Of a stretch of 31,915 nucleotides of DNA, positions 23,642 through 31,915 are shown in pieces. Position 1 is the stretch's first letter. Every line of letters starts with the position of its first letter. Source of the stretch: an uncultured Planctomycetaceae bacterium (GTDB lineage Bacteria; Planctomycetota; Planctomycetia; Pirellulales; UBA1268); NCBI GenBank assembly GCA_937926325.1, contig CALAZQ010000557.1, positions 1 to 31,915 on the forward strand, given 5' to 3'. A model generated the notes under the pieces. That model had not been told where the DNA came from. It did no database searches and was given only the letters and a program-made list of their open reading frames with translations. The position numbers and the translations under genes are program-made.

Positions 23642-25369
23642 GTGGATACCAGTCTGATCGGTGACGTCCGTCTGCCCGCCAACCGGCGGGCCTGGTGGCG
23701 AAGTGGTGTGCTGGTCGCAGCGTTTGGTTTCGGGGTCCTTCCCGCGGCCGCGTGGTCCGCTCCGCCGAACTCCGGTGTGCCTGCCCCTCAGATCGCCTTC
23801 ATTGACGAGCAGATTGAGGCGGTCTGGAACGACACCGGATTGACGCCGGCCGCAGCGGCGACCGATGGCGAATGGTGCCGGCGGGTCTATCTCGATCTGA
23901 TCGGCAGAATCCCGACGCTGTCCGAACTTCAGAATTACCTCAAGACCAGGGATCGGAACCGGGCGGCCCGGCTGGTTGACCGCCTGCTGGGAGACGATTA
24001 CGCCGCCGAATACGCCCGTCACTGGGCCAATGTCTGGACCACCATTCTGATCGGCCGGGACACCAACAACCGGCTGGTCGATCGCAATGGGATGCGGCGG
24101 TACCTCCGAGACTCGTTTGCGGCCAACATTCCCTACGACCGATTTGTCGAGGAACTGTTGACCGCCACCGGCGACAACGCTGACCGTGACGGGGTTGAAC
24201 AGTTCAACGGGGCCACCAACTTTCTCAGCGGCAAACTTGCCGACGGAGCTCTCCAGGCGACGGCGAAGACAGCCCAGATCTTTCTCGGCCTGCAAGTGCA
24301 GTGCACCCAGTGCCACAATCACCCCTTCAACAGCGGTGTGAAACAAAACCAGTTCTGGGAACTCAACGCCTTCTTCCGGCAGACCCGTGGTCTGCGACGA
24401 TTCGGTGGGGGTCGCCGGGTCGCCTGGGTGGAACTCGTTGATGAGGACTTCGCCGGCCAGGGGGGGAATCCTGACGAGGCAGAGATTTATTACGAACTGC
24501 GAAATGGCCTGGTGAAGGTCGCCTATCCGGTCTTTATCGACGGCACCGAGATTTCCCGCAGCGGTTTGCTGCCCGGTCAACTCCCTGATGGCGGGTCATA
24601 CGGAGTGAATCGGCGTCGGGAGTTGGCCCGGCTGGTGGTGGGCAGCCCGTTGCTCCCCAAAGCGATCGTCAATCGGCTCTGGGCCCACTTTTTCGGCTAT
24701 GGCTTTACGAAGCCGATCGATGATTTCGGTGATCACAATCGACCGACGCATCCAGTGCTGCTCGAGGGGCTGGCGGAACGGCTCCAGCAATACAGCTACG
24801 ACCTCAAGTCACTGATGCGGTGGATCGTGCTGTCGAAGCCCTATTCGCTGTCAAGCCGCATCGAGCCGGGAAACGAGCCGGACGCCCCGCAGCTCGGTGA
24901 GCCGCCCCGCTTTGCCCGGTTTTATCCGCGGCAGATGCAGGCCGAACAACTCTATGAGTCGTTGCTGACGGCGACCCAGGCCGACCGGGGCGACGAGGCT
25001 GAGGCGGCCCGCCAGCGGGATCGCTGGCTTTCGCAATTCGTGATCGCGTTTGGCACCGACGAGGGAGACGACGCCACCACCTTCAACGGGTCGATTCCTC
25101 AGGTGCTGATGCTCTTTAATGGTGACCTGATCAAGACGGCCACCAGGCTCGATCGCGGTGGCTTCCTTGACAAGGTCGCCAATGGCCCGCTGCGGAATCG
25201 TGAGAAAATCAACGCCCTCTATCTCACCGCGTTGGCCCGCCAGCCGACGGCCCGAGAGCTGCGAGAAGCCAATCAACTGCTGCTGGCCCGCAAGGGTGAG
25301 GCGGCCGAGGCCCTTCAGGATGTCTGGTGGGCGCTGCTCAATTCCAACGAGTTCATTCTCAACCACTGA
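23642..25369 (+). CDS. DUF1549/DUF1553 domain protein (planctomycete type, with CxxCH)
   Basis: A family abundant in planctomycetes, of unknown biochemical function. The 575-residue protein has an N-terminal Arg-containing stretch, then a hydrophobic segment and AAAWSA, which together look like a signal peptide. The DUF1549 part (RVYLDLIGRIPTLSE; YDRFVEELLTATG) follows, then C221-x2-C224-H225 in CTQCHNHPF, and the DUF1553 part (RRELARLVV, IVNRLWAHFFGYG, FNGSIPQVLMLFNG). The CxxCH resembles a haem c site, but these proteins are not proven cytochromes. The start is the GTG at 23642 with AAGGAGG at 23627-23633 and 8-nt spacing; the TTG at 23612 is rejected. It is paired with the DUF1501 gene, as usual in this phylum. 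Confidence 0.9.
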   Translation: MDTSLIGDVRLPANRRAWWRSGVLVAAFGFGVLPAAAWSAPPNSGVPAPQIAFIDEQIEAVWNDTGLTPAAAATDGEWCRRVYLDLIGRIPTLSELQNYLKTRDRNRAARLVDRLLGDDYAAEYARHWANVWTTILIGRDTNNRLVDRNGMRRYLRDSFAANIPYDRFVEELLTATGDNADRDGVEQFNGATNFLSGKLADGALQATAKTAQIFLGLQVQCTQCHNHPFNSGVKQNQFWELNAFFRQTRGLRRFGGGRRVAWVELVDEDFAGQGGNPDEAEIYYELRNGLVKVAYPVFIDGTEISRSGLLPGQLPDGGSYGVNRRRELARLVVGSPLLPKAIVNRLWAHFFGYGFTKPIDDFGDHNRPTHPVLLEGLAERLQQYSYDLKSLMRWIVLSKPYSLSSRIEPGNEPDAPQLGEPPRFARFYPRQMQAEQLYESLLTATQADRGDEAEAARQRDRWLSQFVIAFGTDEGDDATTFNGSIPQVLMLFNGDLIKTATRLDRGGFLDKVANGPLRNREKINALYLTALARQPTARELREANQLLLARKGEAAEALQDVWWALLNSNEFILNH

Positions 25370-25387
25370 CGCTTCAGGAGCTTCACG

Positions 25388-26674
25388 ATGTTCGCCCACC
25401 CGACTGCTCAACTGCCTGCCGCCGGTCGGCAACGCCGGCACTTTCTCTCCCACCTGGCAGGCATGGCGGCGTTGGCTGGGCCGGCCGGCTGCTTCACGCG
25501 GTCACTGCTGGCCAATGCGGCCGACCTGAAAAAACGTCATAAGTCGGCCATTCTGCTCTGGATGGGGGGTGGCCCGAGCACGATGGACATCTGGGATCTC
25601 AAGCCCGGCCAGGCGACTGGTGGGCCGTTCAAACAGATTTCGACATCGGCCGACGGGATCGCGATCAGTGAACACCTGCCGCTGACGGCCCGGCAGATGC
25701 ACCATTTGGCTATCGTCCGCTCGATGAGTACCCGCGAGGCCGATCACCAGCGGGGGCGGTACTACATGCACACCGGCTTCGTGCCGAATCCGAACGTCGA
25801 GCACCCGAGCTACGGTTCGGTCATCGCCCATGAGCTGGCTGACGCCATTGAAACCCTCGAGATTCCGCCGTTCGTCTCGGTGGGCGGCGGAAGCGTCGGC
25901 TCGGGCTTTCTGGGAACTGCCTGGGATCCCTTCGTTGTCAATGCTGATGGCCGGGTTCGGAACCTCGACATGGGGATCGAACCGCAGCGGCTGGCGGAGC
26001 GGCTGCGGATGCTCGCCGCGGTCGAAGACCGGTTCATTGGTGAAAGCCGTGGGGCCTTGCCCGGTGACCACCGGAAGGTGGTGGAAAAGACGGTGCGGCT
26101 GATGACCAGCAGTCAGCTGGAGGCCTTCAAGGTTGCCCAGGAGCCGGCGGAAGTCCGGGAGCGGTTCGGTGAGAATAATTTTGGCCGTGGCTGCCTGATG
26201 GCCCGGCGACTTGTCGAGGTCGGCGTGCCCTTTGTCGAGGTGAATCTGGGCGGCTGGGACAACCACAGTGACATCTTCGCCACCCTGGCCGATCGGAAGC
26301 TGCCGGAACTCGACCAGGCGATGAGCGCGCTCGTGGCCGATCTGGCCGACCGGGGGCTGCTCGACGATACAGCCATCATCTGGATGGGCGAGTTCGGCCG
26401 GACGCCGACGATCAACGGCAATGGTGGCCGTGACCACTGGGCCCGCAGCTGGAGCGTGGTGGTGGGCGGTGCCGGCTTCAAGCGAGGCGTGGTGGTTGGT
26501 GAGACCAGTGCCGATGGCCGCGAGGTCATCAGTGAGCCTTATTCGTCGCAGGACCTGATGGCCAGCGTCCTGAAGGCACTCGGCATTCCACTCGAGACGA
26601 CCTATCGGGCAAAAAATGGCCGTCCGATGAAGATCGCCAACGGCGGCCGGGTTATTGCTGAACTGTTTGCTTGA
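25388..26674 (+). CDS. DUF1501 domain protein (probable Tat-exported)
   Basis: DUF1501 proteins share the alkaline-phosphatase/sulfatase fold and stand next to DUF1549/DUF1553 genes in planctomycetes; the substrate is not known. The 428-residue protein has RQRRHFL at 14-20 followed by a hydrophobic stretch, which looks like a twin-arginine signal. Core motifs: ILLWMGGGPSTMDIWD, SMSTREADHQRGRYYMHTGF in parts, GGWDNHSDIF, and MGEFGRTP followed by GRDHW. AGGAG at 25376-25380 precedes the ATG by 7 nt. It begins 18 nt after the DUF1549 stop, so the pair is an operon. Confidence 0.93.
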   Translation: MFAHPTAQLPAAGRQRRHFLSHLAGMAALAGPAGCFTRSLLANAADLKKRHKSAILLWMGGGPSTMDIWDLKPGQATGGPFKQISTSADGIAISEHLPLTARQMHHLAIVRSMSTREADHQRGRYYMHTGFVPNPNVEHPSYGSVIAHELADAIETLEIPPFVSVGGGSVGSGFLGTAWDPFVVNADGRVRNLDMGIEPQRLAERLRMLAAVEDRFIGESRGALPGDHRKVVEKTVRLMTSSQLEAFKVAQEPAEVRERFGENNFGRGCLMARRLVEVGVPFVEVNLGGWDNHSDIFATLADRKLPELDQAMSALVADLADRGLLDDTAIIWMGEFGRTPTINGNGGRDHWARSWSVVVGGAGFKRGVVVGETSADGREVISEPYSSQDLMASVLKALGIPLETTYRAKNGRPMKIANGGRVIAELFA

Positions 26675-26817
26675 GCAGGGTTCGGGACGATTCTGGAGCG
26701 GTCGGTCGGCGGGAAATTGCGACGGGGGCGGCCGGGGCGGTGTCGCCGCCTCCCGAGCACGCTAGACTTTTCGCGCGTCCTGGGCGTGTCTGCAATCGTA
26801 GAGTTTCCGGGTGAGTG
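26675..26817 (+). promoter_or_regulatory. DUF1501-speA spacer with possible -10 element
   Basis: TAGACT at 26763-26768 is a possible -10 element 50 nt before the speA start; no good -35 element is visible 17 nt upstream. A GC-rich stem GGGGCGG (26734-26740) with CCGCCTC (26746-26752) lies just upstream without a U-tract. Confidence 0.35.
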
Positions 26818-28746
26818 ATGGCGGTTGATCTCGATGTCGAAACATGGACGGGAGCGGATGCCGCCGATCTCTATGAGGTCAGCCGGTGGGGCAAAGGCTA
26901 TTTTTCGGTCGGCCCGGCCGGCAACCTGCTTGTGCACCCCGACAAGCAGGCCGACCGCAGCATCGACCTGAAGCAGCTGGTCGATCGGCTGCAGGTGAGG
27001 GGAATCGACCTGCCGATCCTGCTGCGGTTTGGTGAGATTCTGCAGCACCGGCTCGAGGAAATTCACGACGCCTTCGCCCGGGCGATGGCCGAGGGGGGCT
27101 ACCGCGGCGACTACTGCTGCGTCTATCCGATCAAGGTCAACCAGCAACGTCAGGTTGTGGAAGAGGTGCTGCGGTTTGGCCGGCCCTACCGGTTCGGCCT
27201 CGAGGCGGGGAGCAAACCCGAGCTGCTGGCGGTGATCGCCCTGGCCGACAACGACACGCCGATCATCTGCAACGGCTTCAAAGATGCCGAGTTCATCGAG
27301 ATGGCGATGCTCGCCCAGAAGATCGGCCGCCAGATCATGCCGGTGGTCGAGCGGTTTTCAGAGCTTGAGCAGATTCTCGAGCAGTCGGAGCGGCTTGGAG
27401 TCAGGCCCCGCATCGGGATGCGGGTGAAGCTGGCCACTCGCGGCAGCGGCCGGTGGCAGGCCTCCGGTGGGTTTCGCAGCAAGTTCGGACTGACGGTCGG
27501 TGAATTGATGCGAGGGCTCGACCTGTTGGCCGCCCGGGGGATGGCCGACTGCTTTCAGCTGCTCCACTATCACCAGGGCAGCCAGATCACCAACATCCGC
27601 CACATCAAAGCGGCGCTCAATGAGGCGGCCCGCGTCTATGTCGAACTGGCGAAGCGGGGGGCAGGGCTGCGGTATCTGGATGTCGGGGGTGGTCTGGGGG
27701 TCGATTACGACGGCTCCCAGACAAACTTCGAGTCGAGCGTGAACTACAGCCTGCAGGAGTATGCCAATGACGTCGTCGCCCATGTGCAAAATGTCTGTGA
27801 CGACGCCGGCATCGACCATCCCACCATCATTTCAGAGAGCGGCCGGGCGGTCGTTGCCTATCACAGTGTGCTGGTCTTCAGTGTGCTGGGGGTCTCCGAG
27901 CAGACCGACCAACGTGCAGATGAGCCGCAGCCCGACGAGCTCGAGCAGCCGGTGCAGGACCTGCTCGAGACCTATCGCGACGTCAATGTCCGCAACCTGC
28001 TCGAGTCGTACCACGATGCCCAGCAGTCGCTCGACACCGCCATGAACCTCTTCGCCACCGGCTATCTGCCGCTCGATCAGCGGTCGCTGGTGGAAAATCT
28101 CTACTGGGCGATCTGCCGCAAGGTGACGAAGCTGGCCCGGCAACTGGAGTTCGTGCCAGAGGAGATCGACGCCCTGGCCGCCACGCTCTGTGACACCTAC
28201 TTCTGCAATTTCTCGCTGTTTCAGTCGATTCCCGATTCGTGGGCCATCAAGCAGCTCTTTCCGGTGATGCCGATCCACCGGCTCGATGAGCGGCCCGATC
28301 GGTCGGCGGTGCTCGGCGATGTCACCTGTGACTCCGACGGCAAGATTGACCAGTTCATCGACCGCCGCGACGTGAAACGAACCCTGCCGCTGCACGCCTG
28401 GCGGAATGAGCCCTACTATCTGGGCGCGTTTTTGATCGGGGCCTATCAGGAGATTCTGGGTGACCTGCACAACCTGTTCGGCGACACGCACGCGGTCCAT
28501 GTCAGCACCGATGAGCGGGGTGAGGCAATCGTCGATGCGGTGATCAAGGGTGATACCGTCCGCGAGGTGCTCGATTACGTCGAGTTCGATCCGGCCGACC
28601 TGGTCAAGCAGCTTCGGTCCTCGATCGAACAGGCGGTGCGGGAGGGCCGGATCGGCGACGGACAGGCCGGCCGCTTCCTGCGGTTCTATGAGGAGGGGCT
28701 CGGCGGCTACACCTATCTCGAGGAGGCCCCGCTGGAGCGGCCGTGA
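26818..28746 (+). CDS. speA: Biosynthetic arginine decarboxylase (PLP-dependent)
   Basis: Converts arginine to agmatine, the first step of one route to putrescine and spermidine. The 642-residue protein is close to the E. coli length (658). It has the PLP lysine at 106 in CVYPIKVNQQRQVVEEV, the EAGSKPELLA and CNGFKD segments, HYHQGSQITNI and GGGLGVDYDGS of the alanine-racemase-type barrel, SESGRAVVA, and the C-terminal DVTCDSDGKIDQF with the active-site cysteine. The start is the ATG at 26818; a GTG directly before it at 26815 would add one residue. nadE begins 7 nt after its stop. No agmatinase or agmatine deiminase gene is in the window, so the later steps must lie elsewhere. Confidence 0.96.
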   Translation: MAVDLDVETWTGADAADLYEVSRWGKGYFSVGPAGNLLVHPDKQADRSIDLKQLVDRLQVRGIDLPILLRFGEILQHRLEEIHDAFARAMAEGGYRGDYCCVYPIKVNQQRQVVEEVLRFGRPYRFGLEAGSKPELLAVIALADNDTPIICNGFKDAEFIEMAMLAQKIGRQIMPVVERFSELEQILEQSERLGVRPRIGMRVKLATRGSGRWQASGGFRSKFGLTVGELMRGLDLLAARGMADCFQLLHYHQGSQITNIRHIKAALNEAARVYVELAKRGAGLRYLDVGGGLGVDYDGSQTNFESSVNYSLQEYANDVVAHVQNVCDDAGIDHPTIISESGRAVVAYHSVLVFSVLGVSEQTDQRADEPQPDELEQPVQDLLETYRDVNVRNLLESYHDAQQSLDTAMNLFATGYLPLDQRSLVENLYWAICRKVTKLARQLEFVPEEIDALAATLCDTYFCNFSLFQSIPDSWAIKQLFPVMPIHRLDERPDRSAVLGDVTCDSDGKIDQFIDRRDVKRTLPLHAWRNEPYYLGAFLIGAYQEILGDLHNLFGDTHAVHVSTDERGEAIVDAVIKGDTVREVLDYVEFDPADLVKQLRSSIEQAVREGRIGDGQAGRFLRFYEEGLGGYTYLEEAPLERP

Positions 28747-28753
28747 GCCCACC

Positions 28754-30802
28754 GTGGATCGTATTCGCCTGGGGGCTGCAGCCCTCAACCAGACACCGCT
28801 CGACTGGGACGGCAACCGTGACCGGATCGCCTCGGCCTGCGTCGAGGCCCGGCGGCGAGAGATTGCCGTCCTCTGTTGCCCCGAACTCTGCATCAGTGGC
28901 TACGGCTGTGAAGATGCCTTCCATGCTGCCGGTGTGCTCGACCTGGCGGCAACCGTGCTGCTGGAACTTGAGCCTGCCAGTCGCGGGCTGGTGCTGGCTG
29001 TTGGCCTGCCGGTCCGCTGGGAGAGCGGCATCTATGACGCGACAGCGGTGCTGGTCGATGGCCGGCTGGCGGGGCTGGTCGCCAAGCAGCATCTGGCGGG
29101 AGAAGGCCTGCACTATGAGCCCCGCTGGTTTCGCCGTTGGCCAGCCGGTCGCCGCGGTGTCGTTGCCCTCGCCGACCGGACCGTGCCGATCGGTGACCTC
29201 CGGTTCAGCTGCGGTGGTGTTCGGATCGGTTTTGAAATCTGTGAGGATGCCTGGACGGCCGATCGGCCCGGCGGCCGGCTGGCCGCCCGCGGGGTCGACG
29301 TCATTCTGAATCCTTCGGCCAGCCATTTTGCCTTTGGGAAAGAGGATGTCCGGCGGCGGTTTGTGCTGGAGGGGGCCCGGGCCTACGCCACCGCCTATGT
29401 CTATGCGAACCTGCTGGGCAACGAAGCCGGCCGCGTGGTCTATGACGGAGGCACCCTGATCGCCGCTCCCGCCGGCCTGGTTGCCTGCGGCCGCCGCTTT
29501 GGGTTTGGCGACATGACCGTGACCGACGGCCTGGTTGACCTTGATGCCATCCGGCTGGCGCAGTCGCGGTTTCTGCCCGATGGTGGAACCGGTGGTGACG
29601 ACGATTGTGTCAGCCTCGATTTCGCGGTGCCGCGGGTGGCCGCCGTCACACCGCCGCCGGTCGATCGTCGGGCCACCTGGGAGCGGCGGGCGGTGACGGC
29701 CGCGGCAGCCAAGGAGGAGGAGTTCACCCGAGCAGTCGCCCTGGGGCTGATCGACAGCCTGCGGAAGAGTCGCAGCCGCGGGTTTGTCGTCAGCGCCAGC
29801 GGCGGGGCTGATTCATCGGCGGTGATCTGCCTGGCGGCCATCGGCATCGCCCTGGTGGTTGAGGAGTATGGCTCTGCCGCTGCTGCCCGGCTGGGAGTTG
29901 CTGACGAATCGACTGGCACGCTTGTGACAAAGGGGGCCGTTGCCGGGTTTGGTGAACCGGCGGTGCGGCAGTTGGTGGCTCGCCTGGTCACCTGTGTCTA
30001 TCAGGCCACGGCCCATTCCGGGGCAGTGACCCGGCAGGCGGCCGAGGGGCTCGCGGAGGCGGTCGGGGCGAACTTCCATGTTTTCGACGTCGAGCCCCTG
30101 GTGCAGGGCTATGAGCGGCTGGTCGAGCAGGCGCTCGGCCGCCGGCTCGACTGGCGTCGCGACGATCTGGCCCTGCAGAACATTCAGGCCCGGGCGCGGG
30201 CTCCCGGGGTCTGGATGCTGGCCAACCTGCTGGGAGCGCTGCTGGTCTCGACGAGCAACCGTTCCGAGGCGGCGGTCGGCTATGCCACCATGGATGGCGA
30301 TACGGCCGGGGGGATCGCGCCGCTTGCCGGCATCGACAAGGCGTTCCTGCGGCAGTGGCTCGTCTGGCTCGAGCGGCAGGGGCCGGACGGGCTGGGGCCG
30401 ATCCCGGCACTGGCCGCGGTCACCGCCCAGCAGCCGACAGCCGAACTGCGGCCGCCTGACGCCGTCCAGACGGATGAGGCCGACCTGATGCCCTACGAGG
30501 TGCTCGACCGCATCGAACGCTATGCGATTCGCGACCGGCAGCTGCCGTTGGAAATCTGGCAGCAGCTGCAGCTTGACTATCCACAGCAGTCTGCTGCCCA
30601 GCTGGCGGACTGGACCGAACGGTTCTTCCGGCTCTGGGCCCGGAATCAGTGGAAGCGAGAGCGGTACGCTCCGTCCTTTCACCTCGACGACGAGAGCCTC
30701 GATCCGAAGGCCTGGTGTCGGTTTCCGATTCTTTCCGGAGGCTTCGACCGTGAACTCAGGCAGCTGCGGGCAGCCGTTGAGGCCGCCGCGACGACCGGGT
30801 AG
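28754..30802 (+). CDS. nadE: Glutamine-dependent NAD+ synthetase
   Basis: Makes NAD+ from nicotinate adenine dinucleotide, using ammonia freed from glutamine. The 682-residue protein has an N-terminal nitrilase-type glutaminase with the triad E44 (PELCISGYGCED), K111 (AKQHLAGEG) and C163 (EICEDAW), and a C-terminal synthetase with the pyrophosphate loop SGGADSS at 349-355 and STSNRSEAAVGYATMDGD. The start is the GTG at 28754 giving VDRIRLGAAALNQ; earlier starts lie inside speA in another frame and are not conserved. No good Shine-Dalgarno sequence is seen; translation is probably coupled to speA. Length is typical of the long glutamine-using form. Confidence 0.95.
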   Translation: MDRIRLGAAALNQTPLDWDGNRDRIASACVEARRREIAVLCCPELCISGYGCEDAFHAAGVLDLAATVLLELEPASRGLVLAVGLPVRWESGIYDATAVLVDGRLAGLVAKQHLAGEGLHYEPRWFRRWPAGRRGVVALADRTVPIGDLRFSCGGVRIGFEICEDAWTADRPGGRLAARGVDVILNPSASHFAFGKEDVRRRFVLEGARAYATAYVYANLLGNEAGRVVYDGGTLIAAPAGLVACGRRFGFGDMTVTDGLVDLDAIRLAQSRFLPDGGTGGDDDCVSLDFAVPRVAAVTPPPVDRRATWERRAVTAAAAKEEEFTRAVALGLIDSLRKSRSRGFVVSASGGADSSAVICLAAIGIALVVEEYGSAAAARLGVADESTGTLVTKGAVAGFGEPAVRQLVARLVTCVYQATAHSGAVTRQAAEGLAEAVGANFHVFDVEPLVQGYERLVEQALGRRLDWRRDDLALQNIQARARAPGVWMLANLLGALLVSTSNRSEAAVGYATMDGDTAGGIAPLAGIDKAFLRQWLVWLERQGPDGLGPIPALAAVTAQQPTAELRPPDAVQTDEADLMPYEVLDRIERYAIRDRQLPLEIWQQLQLDYPQQSAAQLADWTERFFRLWARNQWKRERYAPSFHLDDESLDPKAWCRFPILSGGFDRELRQLRAAVEAAATTG

Positions 30803-30835
30803 CGCGAGGTTTCTGGCGGGCAAACAGGCCTCGCG
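30803..30835. terminator. Imperfect inverted repeat after nadE (possible terminator)
   Basis: CGCGAGG (30803-30809) pairs perfectly with CCTCGCG (30829-30835), starting one base after the nadE stop; inside it GTTT (30809-30812) can pair with AAAC (30822-30825) if the outer pairing shifts. There is no U-tract, so this would not be a standard intrinsic terminator. Confidence 0.3.
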
Positions 30836-30853
30836 GCCCCGTTGGCGGGCTGC

Positions 30854-30859
30854 TAGAGT
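30854..30859 (+). promoter_or_regulatory. Possible -10 element of the TIGR03009-like gene
   Basis: TAGAGT at 30854-30859 lies 24 nt before the start codon. It fits the TAGNNT pattern seen before several genes in this window. No clear -35 element is visible. Confidence 0.3.
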
Positions 30860-30883
30860 CCGTCCGTCCCCGCGGAGAACCCC

Positions 30884-31762
30884 ATGGTGCCCACAGCCCC
30901 CACCCGCCGCTCGTTGCTGTCCCCGTCCTGGCTGCTGACCAGCTGCGGGACCCTGCTGCTGATCGGGCTCTGCCCGTCGGCCGCTTTGGGCCAACAGCCG
31001 CAAGGTCAGCCGGCGGCCCCGGCTCAGACGAGCCAGCTCACGCCCCAGCAGCAGGCGGCGCTCGATCAACTGCTCAACGCCTGGGAGGCTCGCAACGCTC
31101 GGGTCACGACCTGGTCCTGCACCTTCTACAAATGGGAATACAACGCCTGGAGTCCCGCCGACGCCGCGGGTGAGCGGCTGGCCTTCTCGGAGAGCACCGG
31201 CGAAATCAAATATGCGGCGCCCGACAAGGGGCTGTTTCGCGTGAAGTCGTCAAAACAATGGAATCCGGAGAAGCGGCAGTATGAATCGCGGCCCTCGGGC
31301 ACCGGCGAACACTGGGTCTGCAACGGCAGCAGTATCTACGAATTCCGCCATCCTGAGCGGCAGCTGCGGGAGACGAAGCTGCCACCCGAAATGCAGGGGA
31401 AAGCGATCAGCGAGGGTCCGCTGCCCTTCGTCTTTGGCGCCAAGGCTGCCACGCTCAAGAAGCGGTACAGCATGCGGATCATCACCCCGTCCGGTGTGAC
31501 TGATCAGGTCTGGCTGGAGGCGCTGCCACGATTTCAGGTCGATGCCGCCAACTTTTCCAAGGTCGAGCTGATCCTGCAGACAGCAGACCTGATGCCCTTT
31601 GCGATCCAGATCTACAAGCCCGGAGGGCAGGATCGCGATGTCTATCAGTTCGATCCGCGGACCAGCCTGATCGACCGCGGCCTCGACCTGATCCGCGACT
31701 TTTCCCGGCCACTCACGCCGCTCGGCTACACCTTCATCGAAGAGCAGGCTCCAGGCGGCTAG
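30884..31762 (+). CDS. Secreted protein resembling planctomycete family TIGR03009 (LolA-like)
   Basis: Function unknown. The 292-residue protein has an N-terminal signal peptide (basic PTRRS, hydrophobic LLTSCGTLLLIGL, then AALGQ) and a Gln/Pro/Ala-rich linker. From about residue 52 the pattern LTPQQQAALDQLLNAWEAR, TTWSCTFYKWEYN, GEIKYAAPDKGLFRVK, WVCNGSSIYEF, LPFVFGA and the terminal RPLTPLGYTFIE recalls the planctomycete domain TIGR03009, whose beta-rich fold resembles outer-membrane lipoprotein sorting proteins. That family name is from memory. The start ATG has GGAG at 30874-30877 with 6-nt spacing. It probably has its own promoter, being separated from nadE by an inverted repeat. Confidence 0.75.
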   Translation: MVPTAPTRRSLLSPSWLLTSCGTLLLIGLCPSAALGQQPQGQPAAPAQTSQLTPQQQAALDQLLNAWEARNARVTTWSCTFYKWEYNAWSPADAAGERLAFSESTGEIKYAAPDKGLFRVKSSKQWNPEKRQYESRPSGTGEHWVCNGSSIYEFRHPERQLRETKLPPEMQGKAISEGPLPFVFGAKAATLKKRYSMRIITPSGVTDQVWLEALPRFQVDAANFSKVELILQTADLMPFAIQIYKPGGQDRDVYQFDPRTSLIDRGLDLIRDFSRPLTPLGYTFIEEQAPGG

Positions 31763-31915
31763 CAGCCGCTGCCTGCTGGTGCTTATTGCCGACATCCTGC
31801 CGCCCGGTGCCAGTGGTGTGGTGATTACCGAGGTGTGAGGGGCACGAACGTCAACGGTGCTGCCTGTCCGGTCGCTTCCGCTCCCGGCTTCCATGTGGCC
31901 TGCACGTTTGATGAG
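31763..31915. other. Terminal spacer, no gene recognised
   Basis: These 153 bases hold no supported coding region on either strand; a minus-strand open frame that crosses it is a shadow of the TIGR03009-like gene. No hairpin with a U-tract is visible. Confidence 0.4.

Noticed and set aside
24301..24330. CxxCH in the DUF1549 protein as proof of a cytochrome c
   Set aside because: A single CxxCH is common to this family and no haem binding has been shown from sequence alone; kept as an observation only.
27832..29326. Long minus-strand frames opposite speA and nadE
   Set aside because: They are antisense to conserved enzymes, with repetitive composition and no family motif.
1..31915. Search for CRISPR arrays, insertion sequences, tRNA and rRNA genes
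   Set aside because: I saw no spaced direct repeats, transposase-like frames, tRNA-like cloverleaf or rRNA sequence in the window by eye.

Overview
The window reads as a chromosomal segment of a planctomycete, probably of the Pirellulales or a related group. The evidence is GC-rich coding sequence, a DUF1549/DUF1553 protein with a CxxCH motif followed by a DUF1501 protein, a secreted protein resembling the planctomycete family TIGR03009, and an elongation factor G paralogue that resembles mitochondrial EF-G2. These assignments come from recalled family features, not from a database search.

Layout. Positions 1-1117 hold the 3' end of a large secreted-type protein with a DNRLRE/CBM96-like C-terminus. 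A minus-strand pair follows: nth (endonuclease III) downstream of cstA (carbon starvation/pyruvate transporter). Divergent from cstA is an EF-G2-like GTPase at 4011-6122. A good sigma-70-type promoter (TTGACA-17-TAGATT) then opens the ribosomal protein supercluster: rpsJ, rplC, rplD, rplW, rplB, rpsS, rplV, rpsC, rplP, rpmC, rpsQ, rplN, rplX, rplE, rpsZ (zinc-type S14), rpsH, rplF, rplR, rpsE, rplO, secY, adk, map. A second promoter lies after map and leads into rpmJ, rpsM, rpsK, rpsD, rpoA and rplQ. This is the classical S10-spc-alpha order. rpmD (L30) and infA (IF-1) are missing from their usual places, and an EF-G2-like gene sits where fusA-tuf often lies.

Downstream of rplQ, with its own promoter, is the DUF1549/1553-DUF1501 pair. 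After it come speA (arginine decarboxylase) and nadE (glutamine-dependent NAD synthetase), with start and stop 7 nt apart, and then the TIGR03009-like secreted protein. The last 153 bases show no gene.

The central block makes ribosome subunits, the Sec channel, adenylate kinase, methionine aminopeptidase and the RNA polymerase alpha subunit, so it couples translation, protein export and transcription. The main non-standard signals are regulatory or structural. Perfect inverted repeats of 6-8 bp recur in most of the longer intergenic gaps of the ribosomal cluster. The rpsJ-rplC gap is 206 nt, with mutually exclusive stems and a micro-ORF. rpsC and rplP overlap by 62 nt. L3, S17, L4 and L17 carry lineage-type extensions or insertions. 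I found no mobile element, CRISPR array, tRNA or rRNA.
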